Positions 53,022 through 62,263 of a stretch of DNA of 64,000 nucleotides are shown piece after piece. Source of the DNA: Betaproteobacteria bacterium. GTDB taxonomy: Bacteria > Pseudomonadota > Gammaproteobacteria > Burkholderiales > Burkholderiaceae_C. Below the pieces are notes generated by a model, which was given only the letters and a program-made list of their open reading frames with translations, was not told the DNA's origin and did not search any database. Both the position numbers and the translations under genes were made by a program. The stretch spans positions 62,001-126,000 of the forward strand of contig JADIZZ010000003.1 in the NCBI GenBank assembly GCA_016704535.1, written 5' to 3'. The first letter of the stretch is position 1. Every line of letters starts with the position of its first letter.

Positions 53022-53966
53022 TCAGAGTTCGTAGTCGGAGCCCTGGCCGGTCATCGCGCGTGACAGCAGGGTGGGGGTGAGGTGGGGTGACAGCAGTTCG
53101 GCGAAGGCCAGCACGAACTGCCGCAGGTAGGCGCCGCGCTTGAAGGCCACGCGCGTGGTGTTGGGGCCGAAGAGGTGGCCCAGCGGGCGCCAGGCGAGGT
53201 CGCCGTCGGCGGCCTCGCCGCGCATCGCCAGTTCGGTGACGATGCCCACGCCCAGGCCCAGGCGCACGTAGGTCTTGATGACGTCGGAGTCGATGGCTTC
53301 AAGTGCCACCAGCGGCTTCAGGCGGGCGCGATCGAAGGCCTGGTCAATGCGCGTGCGGCCGGTCATCGTCGGTTGGTAGAGCACCAGCGGGTGGGCCGCC
53401 AACTGCTCGAGCGTCGGCCGCTCGACCGCCGCCAGCGGGTGTCCGACAGGCACCACCATCGCGTGGTGCCATTCGTGGCAGGGCAGCGTGATGAGCTCGG
53501 CGTGGGCCTCCAGCGCTTCGGTGGCCAGGCCGATCTCGGCCACATCGTCCCGCAGCATCCGTGCCACCTGCTCGGGCATGCCCTGGTGCAGCACCACTTG
53601 CACCTTGGGGTAGCGGCGGCGCAGCTGGGCCACAGGTTCGGGCAAGAAGTAGCGCGCCTGGGCGTGCGTGGTGGCGATGGACAGCGTGCCGGCGTCCTGC
53701 TTGCTGAATTCCTCGCCGATGCGCTTGAGGTTGGCCACCTCGCGCATGATGATCTCCACCGACTTCAGCACCTGCTGGCCGGGCTCGGTGACCCGCTTCA
53801 GGCGCTTGCCGTGGCGCGCAAAGATGTCGACGCCCAGTTCCTCCTCGAGCTCGAGGATGGCCTTGCTGATGCCCGGCTGCGAGGTGAACAGCGCCTTGGC
53901 CGTCTCGGTGAGGTTGAGGTCGCGGCGCACGGCCTCCTGGATGAAGCGGAACTGGTGCAGGTTCAC
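53022..53966 (-). CDS. cysB: CysB-type LysR regulator
   Basis: 314 residues. The LysR helix-turn-helix MNLHQFRFIQEAVRRDLNLT... with LFTSQPGISKAILELEEELG is followed by the CysB-like effector domain (TTHAQARYFLP, YQPTMTGRTRID). CysB proteins activate sulfate assimilation when bound to N-acetylserine. The gene overlaps the CbiX-type gene upstream by four bases. A Cbl/other CysB paralogue cannot be excluded. Confidence 0.87.
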   Translation of the reverse strand: MNLHQFRFIQEAVRRDLNLTETAKALFTSQPGISKAILELEEELGVDIFARHGKRLKRVTEPGQQVLKSVEIIMREVANLKRIGEEFSKQDAGTLSIATTHAQARYFLPEPVAQLRRRYPKVQVVLHQGMPEQVARMLRDDVAEIGLATEALEAHAELITLPCHEWHHAMVVPVGHPLAAVERPTLEQLAAHPLVLYQPTMTGRTRIDQAFDRARLKPLVALEAIDSDVIKTYVRLGLGVGIVTELAMRGEAADGDLAWRPLGHLFGPNTTRVAFKRGAYLRQFVLAFAELLSPHLTPTLLSRAMTGQGSDYEL

Positions 53967-54349
53967 GCGTCGGCCTTCCAGGGCGCCAGCGTGCGCACCG
54001 CCACGTCGGCCATCGCGACCATCACCGTGTCCTGCTCGCCCACGGCGGTGTGCAGGCTGAAGTCGACACCCGGATGGGCGGCGCGCAGGGCGTCCATCAG
54101 CAGCGGCAGGTCCTTGCGCACATGGCCGCCGGCACCCAGGAACATCGGCAGCACGGCCACCGCGCGGCAGCCGGCGGCCACGAGTTCGGCGCCGGCCTGG
54201 GGGAGCGAGGGTGTCATGAACTCCAGGAAAGCCAGGCGCACCTGTGCGCCTGGCTCGCGCGCGCGCACTTGCGCAGCTACGGCATCGAAGGGCGCCGCCC
54301 AGCGCGGATCGCGCGCCCCGTGGGCGAAGAGGATGAGGCCGGTGGTCAT
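53963..54349 (-). CDS. CbiX/SirB-type sirohydrochlorin chelatase
   Basis: 128 residues, a single chelatase domain. It starts GLILFAHGARDPRW with the metal-binding His; a second His is in MFLGAGGHVRKDLP. Small CbiX/SirB proteins insert iron or cobalt into sirohydrochlorin; next to cysB, a role in siroheme for sulfite reductase is likely. The frame is open upstream into lptG; the ATG at 54349 is the natural start. Confidence 0.87.
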   Translation of the reverse strand: MTTGLILFAHGARDPRWAAPFDAVAAQVRAREPGAQVRLAFLEFMTPSLPQAGAELVAAGCRAVAVLPMFLGAGGHVRKDLPLLMDALRAAHPGVDFSLHTAVGEQDTVMVAMADVAVRTLAPWKADA

Positions 54350-54363
54350 GGGTCGGTTCACTT

Positions 54364-55482
54364 TCAGCGGTAGCGCACCAGCCAGGCGAAGGCGGCCATC
54401 GACAGTGCGAGGTAGAGCAGACTGGGCGTGGCGGCGGCCACCCAGGGGGTCCAGCCCCGCAGCATGCCGATGTGGCCCGACAGGTTGTTCAGCAGCACGA
54501 AGCTGATGCCCAGCAGGATGCCGCCGAAGACCTTGAAACTGGTGCTGCCGGCACGGGCGTGCAGGTAGGCGAAGGGCAGGGCCAGCGCCACCATTACCAG
54601 GCAGGCCAGCGGGTACAGCGCCTTGCGCCAAAAGCGGATCTGGTGCTGCTGCGAAGCCTGCTCCTGGTCGCTGAGGTGCACGCTATAGCGCCAGAGCTCA
54701 GCGGTGGTCATGGTGCCTACGGGAAGCACGGCCGCCGCCACCACGGCCGCGCGTAGCGTGCTGGGCCACCGCAGCGTGCCGTGCTGCTCGAGTTGCACGG
54801 CTGCATCGTCGGCGCTGAGCGCCGCCGGCCAGCGGGCCCGGCGCACATCGACGAGTTGCCAGCTGTCGTCGTTGCCGACACGCCCTTCGGTGGCCTCCGT
54901 GCGCGAGATCAGGCGGCCGTCGGCGTCGAACTCGAAGATCCGGATGCCGACCAACGCGCCCGCGGCGGTGGCGCCGGCGACGTTGACCGAGTAGCTGCGT
55001 TCGCCCTCGGGCGTGTTGCGCTTCTCCTTCAGCCATGCTCCGGCGCCGCCGAACCGGATGCCGCCGCTGAAGCGCGCCTTCAGCAGTACGGCTTCGCGCT
55101 CGCTGGCGGGCGCCACGAAATCGCCGGTGATGAAGGTCAGCGCGCCGAAGGCCACACCCAGCACCGCTAGCAGCGAAAGCGCGCGCCCGGGTCCCAGGCC
55201 GCCGGTGCGCAGGATCGTGAACTCGGACGACTGCGCCATGCGCGCCAGTGAGTAGATGGTGCCGATGAGCACCGCGATGGGCAGCAGTTCGTAAAGGTGA
55301 CCGGGCAGTTCCAGCGCAGCGGCCAGCAGCGCGTGCACCGCGGTGCGGCCTCGGCTGCCGACGCCGTCGAGTTCGTCGACGAAGTCGATGAAGAAGAACA
55401 GCGACAGGAAGGCCAGTGCCACGAACGTCACGGAGGCGACGATGTCGGTGTAGAGCAGGCGGCGGACGGTCCTCACCAGCAC
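54364..55482 (-). CDS. lptG: LPS export permease LptG
   Basis: About 372 residues of the YjgP/YjgQ family. Three N-terminal membrane segments (TFVALAFLSLFFFIDFVDELD, LLPIAVLIG, LSLLAVLGVAFGALTF), a periplasmic beta-jellyroll and three C-terminal segments form half of the LptB2FG transporter that extracts lipopolysaccharide from the inner membrane. The start is GTG at 55482 (or 55476), just after the lptF stop; the open frame further upstream lies inside lptF. Confidence 0.88.
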   Translation of the reverse strand: MLVRTVRRLLYTDIVASVTFVALAFLSLFFFIDFVDELDGVGSRGRTAVHALLAAALELPGHLYELLPIAVLIGTIYSLARMAQSSEFTILRTGGLGPGRALSLLAVLGVAFGALTFITGDFVAPASEREAVLLKARFSGGIRFGGAGAWLKEKRNTPEGERSYSVNVAGATAAGALVGIRIFEFDADGRLISRTEATEGRVGNDDSWQLVDVRRARWPAALSADDAAVQLEQHGTLRWPSTLRAAVVAAAVLPVGTMTTAELWRYSVHLSDQEQASQQHQIRFWRKALYPLACLVMVALALPFAYLHARAGSTSFKVFGGILLGISFVLLNNLSGHIGMLRGWTPWVAAATPSLLYLALSMAAFAWLVRYR

Positions 55483-55513
55483 CCCCGCGCGGCCCGACCC
55501 GCGTGCCCTTGCT

Positions 55514-56611
55514 TCACGCGCGCGCCCGCTCCACGCGGCGGCCGAACCTCGACACTGCAGCATGCTCGCGCCACCACAGCAGCGCCAGCGCCGCGGCGAA
55601 GGTGCTGCCGTGCAGCCCCACCAGCGCCACGCCCATGGAGGCACGCCCGCTTGCCACCCAGGCCTGCGTCAGGTTGATGAGGTTGTAGTAGACGACGAAG
55701 GCCAGCAGCGCAAAGAGCAGGTTCCAGTTGCTCGCGCGACGCGGATTGGTCGCGGCCAGGCCGATGGCCAGCAGCAGCAGGTTGGCAGCGCCGAGGAAGA
55801 GCCCCAGGCGCCAGGTCAGTTCGCCCAGGTTGCGTGGCGTGGGGTTGCGGATGAGTTCGATGGTGCGCACCGCCCGCGGCGGGCGCGCTTCGGCCGAGCG
55901 CACGGCGCGCTCACTGGCGAGCACGCGGTAGTTCTCGAAGCTGGAGAGCGTGCGCTCGCCGGTCTGTGCGTGGGTGTCGTTGCGCTGGCCACGTTCCAGC
56001 ACGAGGTAGCGCGCATCGCCCACGCTTTCCAGGCGACCGGCGCGTGCCGAAGTCACCGACTCGCCGCGCTCCTGCTGGGCGAGGATGAAGACGTTACGTG
56101 CGTTCACGCCGTCGGCGCTCTCGCGTTCGATGAAGAACACCCGGCGACCGTCGCTGCTCGTCTGGAACACACCGGGCGTCACGCGCGACAGGTCCGAACG
56201 CTGCTGGTAGCGATCGCGCAGTTCCAGGCTGTTGCGATTGCCCCAGGGCCACACCACCAGAGTCAGCACACCCACCATCAGCAGCACCGGCCAGCCGGTG
56301 CGCAGCACCGGGCGCACGAAGCGCGTCAGGCCCACGCCGCTGGCGAACCAGATCGCCATCTCGCTGTCGCGGTACATGCGGCCCAGCGTGACGACCACGG
56401 CCACGAACAGGCTGAGTGCGATCATCGTCGGCAGGTGACCCAGTGCCACGTAACCGAGCAGCAGCACGACATCCTGTGGGGCCACGCTGCCGCTGGCCGC
56501 CTGGCCCACGGTGCGGATGAGGAACATCGTCAGCACGATGGTGAGGATGACCACCAGCGTGGCCCCGAAGCCCCGGGACAGCTCTCGTCGCAAAGTTGAA
56601 TCGAATAACAT
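55514..56611 (-). CDS. lptF: LPS export permease LptF
   Basis: 365 residues, same fold as LptG. It starts MLFDSTLRRELSRGFGATLVV (typical LptF start), with membrane segments at the N-terminal ~100 and C-terminal ~110 residues and a periplasmic domain between. It is the partner of LptG. It is divergent from pepA with only 27 bases between start codons, the common arrangement in proteobacteria. The frame runs upstream antisense to pepA but that is not coding. Confidence 0.93.
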   Translation of the reverse strand: MLFDSTLRRELSRGFGATLVVILTIVLTMFLIRTVGQAASGSVAPQDVVLLLGYVALGHLPTMIALSLFVAVVVTLGRMYRDSEMAIWFASGVGLTRFVRPVLRTGWPVLLMVGVLTLVVWPWGNRNSLELRDRYQQRSDLSRVTPGVFQTSSDGRRVFFIERESADGVNARNVFILAQQERGESVTSARAGRLESVGDARYLVLERGQRNDTHAQTGERTLSSFENYRVLASERAVRSAEARPPRAVRTIELIRNPTPRNLGELTWRLGLFLGAANLLLLAIGLAATNPRRASNWNLLFALLAFVVYYNLINLTQAWVASGRASMGVALVGLHGSTFAAALALLWWREHAAVSRFGRRVERARA

Positions 56612-56638
56612 CTTGAGCTTTTGGCCGTGGGCGGAATT

Positions 56639-58099
56639 ATGGACTTCAAGACGCAAGTGGCGGGTAGCGCTGGGCTGGCTGGTGTGGCGGCCGATGCCCT
56701 CCTGGTTCTGGTGGGCGGCCAGGCTGTTCACGAGGATCTGGAGGCCCCCCTCGCCGATGTCCTCGGCGCGGCCACGAAGGACGGTGATTTCGCGTTCAAG
56801 GCCGGCCACACGCTCTATGCGCACCGCGTGGCAGGTGTCAAGGCGGCGCGGGTCGTGTTCGCGGCGACGGGGGACGGTTCGGTGAAGCACCTGCGCAAGG
56901 CCGTTCTGGCGGCGCTGGCGCCGCTCAGGAGCGGCGGCACCAAGGCGCTGGCCGTGGCCTTGTCCGGCGGCCATGCCTGGACGGCTGCGATGGCCGAGGC
57001 GCTCGTCGGCGCGGTGGCCGAGGCAACCTACCTCTACCGCGAGACCAAGCCCAGCGCCACGCCAGCGTCCAAGCTGGCCACGGTGAGCCTGGTCTGTGCG
57101 AAGGGCGACGTGGCGGTGCTGTCGGGCGGCCTGCGCCGTGGGGAGGCCATCGCCGATGGCACCACGCTGGCGCGCGAATGCGCCAATCGCCCAGGCAACC
57201 ACTGCACCCCCAGCTTTCTGGCAGAGCAGGCGCGCAAGATCGCCAAGGAGCACGGCCTGAAGGTCGAGGTGCTCGACCGCAAGGACTGCGAGAAGCTCGG
57301 CATGGGCTCTTTCCTGGCGGTCGCGCAGGGCTCGGACGAGCCGTTGAAGTTCATCGTGGCACGCTGGAATGGCGGTGCGAAGGCCGACGCGCCGGTGGTG
57401 CTGGTCGGCAAGGGCATCACCTTCGACACCGGTGGGATCAGCATCAAGCCGGCGTCCGAGATGGACGAGATGAAGTTCGACATGGGCGGCGCGGCGAGCG
57501 TGCTGGGCACACTGAAGGCGGTGGCGTCACTGAAGGCCAAGGTCAACCTGATCGGCATCATCCCGGCCTGCGAGAACATGCCCAGCGGCCGCGCCATCAA
57601 GCCGGGCGACGTGGTCAAGAGCCTTTCGGGGCAGACCATCGAGATCCTCAACACCGACGCCGAGGGCCGTCTCATCCTGTGTGACGCGCTGACCTACGCC
57701 GAACGTTTCAAGCCGGCCGTGGTGGTGGACATCGCCACGCTCACCGGCGCCTGCGTCATCGCGCTGGGCCACCATCGCTCGGGCCTGTTCAGTGCCGACG
57801 ACGCGCTGGCCCACGAATTGCTGGCCGCCGGCGAGCAGGCGCTCGACCCGGCCTGGCGCATGCCGCTGGACGAGGAGTACGACGAAGCACTGAAGACCCA
57901 CTACGCGGACATGGCCAACGTCGGCCCGCGCGCCGGTGGGTCCATCACGGCGGCCAAGTTCCTGCAGCGTTTCACCGCCAAGCTGCGCTGGGCCCATCTG
58001 GACATCGCGGGCACGGCCTGGAAGTCGGGCCATGCCAAGGGTGCCACCGGCCGGCCAGTGCCGCTGCTGACGCACTTCGTGCTGGCGCGCGCCAGCTGA
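56639..58099 (+). CDS. pepA: leucyl aminopeptidase PepA
   Basis: 486 residues, M17 family. Two-metal active site residues are in VLVGKGITFDTGG and the family signature NTDAEGRLIL (near 340); the N-terminal regulatory domain is full. It releases N-terminal amino acids in the cytoplasm, and in some bacteria also binds DNA. The ATG at 56639 is chosen; an upstream TTG at 56621 would add six residues. Confidence 0.95.
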   Translation: MDFKTQVAGSAGLAGVAADALLVLVGGQAVHEDLEAPLADVLGAATKDGDFAFKAGHTLYAHRVAGVKAARVVFAATGDGSVKHLRKAVLAALAPLRSGGTKALAVALSGGHAWTAAMAEALVGAVAEATYLYRETKPSATPASKLATVSLVCAKGDVAVLSGGLRRGEAIADGTTLARECANRPGNHCTPSFLAEQARKIAKEHGLKVEVLDRKDCEKLGMGSFLAVAQGSDEPLKFIVARWNGGAKADAPVVLVGKGITFDTGGISIKPASEMDEMKFDMGGAASVLGTLKAVASLKAKVNLIGIIPACENMPSGRAIKPGDVVKSLSGQTIEILNTDAEGRLILCDALTYAERFKPAVVVDIATLTGACVIALGHHRSGLFSADDALAHELLAAGEQALDPAWRMPLDEEYDEALKTHYADMANVGPRAGGSITAAKFLQRFTAKLRWAHLDIAGTAWKSGHAKGATGRPVPLLTHFVLARAS

Positions 58100-58137
58100 G
58101 CGGGCCGCACCATGGACGAGCCGCGGGGTCGGAGGCC

Positions 58138-58572
58138 TTGATCGAGGTCGAGTTCCACACCGGGGTGACCGACAGCGTCGGGTTCACCTGCCGCCTCTTG
58201 CGCAAAGCCTGCCGGCAGGGCGCGCGCGTGCTGGTGACGGCGCCCGAGCCGACGTTGCGCGAGCTCGACCGTGCCCTGTGGACCTTCTGGGAACTCGAGT
58301 TCGTGCCCCACGTGCGCATGCCCGGCGCCGCGGCGGGCGTCGCCGCTCGCACGCCGGTCTGGCTGGCCGGCGATACCTCGACTGCCGGCGCCCCCGCCGT
58401 TGTGGTCAACCTGGGTGCCGACGCACCGATCGAAGTCGGGGACTTGCAGCGCCTCATCGAGGTGGTCTCGGCCGACCCCGACGACGCAGCCCGGGGGCGC
58501 GAGCGCTGGCGTGCTTACAAGGCCGCCGGCCTCCAGATCAGGCACCATGCTGCAGGCCCAGCCGGTGATTGA
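58138..58572 (+). CDS. holC: DNA polymerase III chi subunit HolC
   Basis: 144 residues. IEVEFHTGVTD, the CRLLRKACRQGARVLV helix and LDRALWTFWELEFVPH match HolC, which links the clamp loader to single-strand binding protein. The start is a TTG at 58138 behind GGAGG; the nearby ATG at 58113 is out of frame and stops quickly. The gene follows pepA as in many proteobacteria, and overlaps the next gene by 26 bases. Confidence 0.85.
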   Translation: MIEVEFHTGVTDSVGFTCRLLRKACRQGARVLVTAPEPTLRELDRALWTFWELEFVPHVRMPGAAAGVAARTPVWLAGDTSTAGAPAVVVNLGADAPIEVGDLQRLIEVVSADPDDAARGRERWRAYKAAGLQIRHHAAGPAGD

Positions 58573-59131
58573 CGACCACCCGTCGAGTGCCGACCGCGTG
58601 CCCACGCTGACAGAAGTCGTGGAGCTCGACCTGCCGGTGCAACTGCCGGTGCGTGTCGACGATTCCGACGGCACTGTCCCGCTGATCGAAGCCACCACGG
58701 CCGAGCCGCCAGCAATGACACCGCTCGACGTGGTAGCACCCGCCGAAACAATCGACGGGTTGGCGGCGGTTGCCGCCGACCCGGCGCCTCAGGCGATGGC
58801 TGACGACTTCGTGCTGGCGGGGCTGGAGGCGGACGATGTCCTTGCCGACAGCGAGGTCGGGGCCGAGCGCGATGTCGCGCCGGTCGAAGTGCACGCGCCC
58901 GCGTCGCAGCCGGTGGTCGACGTCGAAGCTGTCGTCGGCCAGGTGCTGTCGGCACTGATGCCTCGCATCGACATGCTGCTCGAGTCGCGCCTGCGCGAAG
59001 CCCTCGCGCCCGCACTGGCGCGCGCCGCCGACGGATTGATCCGCGATACGCGTTCGCACCTGGCCGTCGCGGTACGCGACCTGGTGCAGGAAGCCGTCGA
59101 CCGGGCCCTGCAACGCCGCTCCGAGCTGTAG
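58547..59131 (+). CDS. acidic hypothetical protein with C-terminal helical domain
   Basis: 194 residues. The first ~115 are very acidic and Ala/Val/Pro-rich, probably disordered. The last ~70 (VVGQVLSALMPRIDMLLESRLREAL...) form amphipathic helices likely to self-associate. It overlaps holC. It has no known domain; a small protein of this shape often follows holC in Burkholderiales. Confidence 0.6.
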   Translation: MLQAQPVIDDHPSSADRVPTLTEVVELDLPVQLPVRVDDSDGTVPLIEATTAEPPAMTPLDVVAPAETIDGLAAVAADPAPQAMADDFVLAGLEADDVLADSEVGAERDVAPVEVHAPASQPVVDVEAVVGQVLSALMPRIDMLLESRLREALAPALARAADGLIRDTRSHLAVAVRDLVQEAVDRALQRRSEL

Positions 59132-59308
59132 CGGCACGCCCGCGCTGTCGGCGGCATGCGGGACTGGCGCGTTGTGGATCTGGCGCGCGGCATGAGCAAA
59201 GCCCCGGCGCGTCGCCCGTCTTGGGAACCTTACCTATTTGGGTTATCGTCCCTCGTCCGGTTTTCCCGCATTCACCCGAGCGACAACATTCCTTCTGGAG
59301 GTATTTGC

Positions 59309-60451
59309 ATGCAATTCAAGCTGAACCTGATCGTCGGTGCCACGGCCCTCGTGCTGGGCGGTTCCGTCTATGCGCAGGACATGGTCGTCAAGATCGGCCA
59401 CGTCGCGCCCACCAGCGGTGGCATCGCCCACCTGGGCAAGGACAACGAGATGGGCGCCCGTATGGCCATCGACGAGCTCAACGCCAAGGGCGTGACCATC
59501 GGCGGCAAGAAGGTCAAGTTCGAACTGCTGGCCGAAGACGATGCCGCCGACCCGAAGCAAGGCACGGCCGCGGCGCAGAAGCTGGTCGACAGCAAGGTCA
59601 GCGGCGTGGTGGGTCACCTGAATTCGGGTACCTCCATCCCCGCGTCCAAGATCTACAGCGACGCTGGCATTCCTCAGATCAGTCCTTCGGCCACGAACCC
59701 GAAGTTCACGCGGAACGGCTACAAGACGACCTTCCGCGTCGTTGCTGACGACGTGCACCTGGGCGGCACGCTGGGTCGCTACGCGGTCAAGGACCTGAAG
59801 GGCAAGAGCATCGCCGTCATCGACGACCGCACGGCCTACGGGCAGGGCGTGGCCGACGAGTTCGAGAAGGCTGTCAAGGCCTCGGGCGGCGCCACTGTCG
59901 GCCGCGAGTTCACGAACGACAAAGCGACGGACTTCACCGCCATCCTGACCAGCCTGAAGGCGAAGAAGCCCGACGTGGTCTTCTTCGGTGGCATGGACGC
60001 CGTGGCCGGCCCGATGCTGCGCCAGATGAAGCAGCTCGGCATTGAGGCCAAGTTCATGGGTGGTGACGGCATCTGCTCTGGCGAACTGCCCAAGCTGGCC
60101 GCCGGCACGATGGGCGACGGGCAGGTCGTCTGCGCCGAAGCGGGTGGCGTCGACGGTGCAGCCAAGAAGGGCCTGGAGGACTTCAAGGTCGCCTTCAAGA
60201 AGAAGTTCAACGCCGATGTTCAGATCTACGCTCCGTACGTCTACGATGCGGTGAACGTCATGGTGGCTGCGATGGTCAAGGCCGGTTCCGCCGAGCCGGC
60301 CAAGTACCTGCCGGTGCTGGCCAAGACCGACGGCTACAAGGGCGTGACGGGTACCATTGGCTTCGACGCCAAGGGTGACATCAAGAACGGCGCTCTGACC
60401 CTTTACACGTACAAGGGTGGCCAGCGCGAGCAGATCGCCGTGGTTCGCTGA
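59309..60451 (+). CDS. branched-chain amino acid ABC transporter substrate-binding protein (LivJ type)
   Basis: 380 residues. A signal peptide (LIVGATALVLGGSVYA, cleavage after AYA-like VYAQD) precedes a periplasmic binding fold type I, with KIGHVAPTSGGIAHLGKDNE, SGTSIPASKIY and VVFFGGMDAVAGP. It binds leucine/isoleucine/valine or related ligands. TGGAGG lies ahead of the ATG; the frame is open upstream to 59156. No permease genes follow, so it is an orphan component. A strong terminator ends the transcript. Confidence 0.9.
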   Translation: MQFKLNLIVGATALVLGGSVYAQDMVVKIGHVAPTSGGIAHLGKDNEMGARMAIDELNAKGVTIGGKKVKFELLAEDDAADPKQGTAAAQKLVDSKVSGVVGHLNSGTSIPASKIYSDAGIPQISPSATNPKFTRNGYKTTFRVVADDVHLGGTLGRYAVKDLKGKSIAVIDDRTAYGQGVADEFEKAVKASGGATVGREFTNDKATDFTAILTSLKAKKPDVVFFGGMDAVAGPMLRQMKQLGIEAKFMGGDGICSGELPKLAAGTMGDGQVVCAEAGGVDGAAKKGLEDFKVAFKKKFNADVQIYAPYVYDAVNVMVAAMVKAGSAEPAKYLPVLAKTDGYKGVTGTIGFDAKGDIKNGALTLYTYKGGQREQIAVVR

Positions 60452-60476
60452 GCGGGAAGCTGCAGCACACGCATCG

Positions 60477-60499
60477 GGGGCCCTTCGGGGCCCCTTTTT
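60477..60499 (+). terminator. Rho-independent terminator of the LivJ-type gene
   Basis: GGGGCCC-TTCG-GGGCCCC stem-loop followed by five T, 26 bases after the stop codon. Confidence 0.9.
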
Positions 60500-60524
60500 C
60501 TTGCCGTATGGCCGCGACAGGCAA

Positions 60525-60547
60525 CAAAAAACCCGCCTGGGCGGGTT
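60525..60547 (-). terminator. Rho-independent terminator of rpmB-rpmG
   Basis: On the minus strand AACCCGC and GCGGGTT pair around a 4-nt loop and are followed by a T-run (the A-run at 60525-60530 on the plus strand). Confidence 0.85.
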
Positions 60548-60571
60548 CCTTGTCGATCGTGTGGAGCCGTG

Positions 60572-60742
60572 TTACTTCAGCTTCACTTCCTTGTACAGGA
60601 CATGCTTGCGCGCCTTCGGGTCGAACTTCAGGAATTCGAGCTTCTCGGGCGTCGTCTTCTTGTTCTTGCTCGTGGTGTAGAAGTGCCCGGTGCCGGCTGT
60701 CGATTCCAGCTTGATCTTTTCGCGTCCGCCTTTGCTGGCCAT
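60572..60742 (-). CDS. rpmG: 50S ribosomal protein L33
   Basis: 56 residues (MASKGGREKIKLESTAGTGH... ending YKEVKLK), matching bacterial L33 of the cysteine-free type, so it does not bind zinc through a CxxC motif. It lies 17 bases downstream of rpmB in the usual rpmB-rpmG pair, closed by its own terminator. Confidence 0.97.
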   Translation of the reverse strand: MASKGGREKIKLESTAGTGHFYTTSKNKKTTPEKLEFLKFDPKARKHVLYKEVKLK

Positions 60743-60759
60743 GGTGTGCTCCTAGGTGT

Positions 60760-60993
60760 TCAGATTTCGCCGCGGGCACGCAGGTCGGAGACGACCTTCT
60801 CGATGCCCACCTTGTCGATCAGGCGCAAGGCCGCGTTGCTGATGCGCAGGCGGATCCAGCGGTTCTCGTTCTCGACCCAGAACCGGCGGTACTGCAGGTT
60901 GGGCAGGAAGCGACGCTTGGTCTTGTTGTTCGCGTGCGAAACATTGTTGCCCACCATCGGGCGCTTGCCGGTGACTTGACAGACGCGTGCCAT
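60760..60993 (-). CDS. rpmB: 50S ribosomal protein L28
   Basis: 77 residues. MARVCQVTGKRPMVGNNVSH and the NKTKRRFLPNLQ stretch are typical of L28 of the large ribosomal subunit. The start at 60993 gives the expected N-terminus. It is first gene of the rpmB-rpmG pair. Confidence 0.97.
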   Translation of the reverse strand: MARVCQVTGKRPMVGNNVSHANNKTKRRFLPNLQYRRFWVENENRWIRLRISNAALRLIDKVGIEKVVSDLRARGEI

Positions 60994-61130
60994 GACGCTC
61001 TCCAGGAAGTTCCTGCATCCGCAGCTGCGGATGCAGTTTGTTGTGACCACTGCCGCTCGGTCCGGGCGGTGGCAGCAGACGCCACGCGGCCAAACCACGC
61101 TCAGCAAAGCCCGCGATTGTAGCCCGAAAT

Positions 61131-62090
61131 TCAGGCTTCCTGCTGCTCCAGGAAGCGCTGCGCGTCCAGCGCCGCCATGCAGCCGGTGCCGGCGCTGGTG
61201 ATGGCCTGCCGGTAGACGTGGTCCTGCACATCGCCGGCCGCGAAGACGCCGGGCACGCTGGTCATGGTGGCCATGCCGTCCAGCCCCGTCTTCGTCACGA
61301 TGTAGCCGTCCTTCATCTCGAGCTGGCCCTGGAAGATGTCGGTGTTGGGGTGGTGGCCGATGGCGATGAAGCAGCCCTTCAACGCGATGTCCTTCGTCGC
61401 GCCGTCCTGTGTGCTCTTCAGGCGCACGCCGGTGACGCCGCTGTCGTCGCCCAGCACCTCGTCCAGCGTGTTCCACAGGTGCAGTTCGATCTTGCCTGCG
61501 GCCACCTTGGCCATGACCTTGTCTACCATCACCGCCTCGGCGCGGAACTTGTCGCGGCGGTGTACGAGGTGCACCTTGTCGGCGATGTTGCTGAGGTAGA
61601 GGGCTTCCTCGACGGCGGTGTTCCCGCCACCCACCACCGCGACCGTGTCGCCGCGGTAGAAAAAGCCGTCGCAGGTGGCGCAGCCACTCACGCCCTTGCC
61701 CATGAAGGCAGTTTCACTGGCCAGGCCCAGGTATTTGGCGCTGGCGCCGGTGGCGATGACCAGCGCGTCACAGGTGTAGCTGCCCGAATCGCCGGTGAGC
61801 GTGAACGGGCGCCGGCTGAAGTCAACTGTGTGGATGTGGTCGAAGACGATCTTCGTGTTGAAGCGCTCGGCGTGCTTCAGGAAGCGTTCCATCAACTCGG
61901 GGCCCTGCACGCCGGCGACGTCGGCGGGCCAGTTGTCGACCTCGGTGGTGGTCATCAACTGGCCGCCTTGGGCGATGCCTGTGATGAGCACGGGATCCAG
62001 GTTGGCACGCGCGGCGTAGAGGGCGGCCGTGTAGCCGGCGGGGCCGGAACCGAGGATGAGGACGCGGGCGTGCTGGGTGGGTAGGGTCAT
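61131..62090 (-). CDS. trxB: thioredoxin reductase TrxB
   Basis: 319 residues. It has the FAD-binding LILGSGPAGYTAALYAAR, the redox-active CATCDG (near residue 140), the NADPH motif VVGGGNTAVEEA and the C-terminal VFAAGDVQDHVYRQ. It reduces thioredoxin with NADPH. The ATG at 62090 is chosen; the frame is open upstream to 62249. It is divergent from a Crp-family gene. Confidence 0.96.
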   Translation of the reverse strand: MTLPTQHARVLILGSGPAGYTAALYAARANLDPVLITGIAQGGQLMTTTEVDNWPADVAGVQGPELMERFLKHAERFNTKIVFDHIHTVDFSRRPFTLTGDSGSYTCDALVIATGASAKYLGLASETAFMGKGVSGCATCDGFFYRGDTVAVVGGGNTAVEEALYLSNIADKVHLVHRRDKFRAEAVMVDKVMAKVAAGKIELHLWNTLDEVLGDDSGVTGVRLKSTQDGATKDIALKGCFIAIGHHPNTDIFQGQLEMKDGYIVTKTGLDGMATMTSVPGVFAAGDVQDHVYRQAITSAGTGCMAALDAQRFLEQQEA

Positions 62091-62263
62091 GGCAGGGGTT
62101 TCCAAGAAGCGCAGGGCGTCGCGCCGAACCGACGAGTTGAATTTACTTAGGCGCGATGTGCTTTGGGCGCAAGGGAATGAATAGGCACAATAGTCGGATT
62201 CTTGCAGACGGCCTTTCCGGCTGGCCTGACAAGTGGGATGAGACAACAAGAGGAGCCTTGCCG

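Noticed and set aside
58113..58137. ATG at 58113 as the holC start
   Set aside because: It is in another frame and meets a stop after nine codons; the TTG at 58138 reads the conserved HolC sequence.
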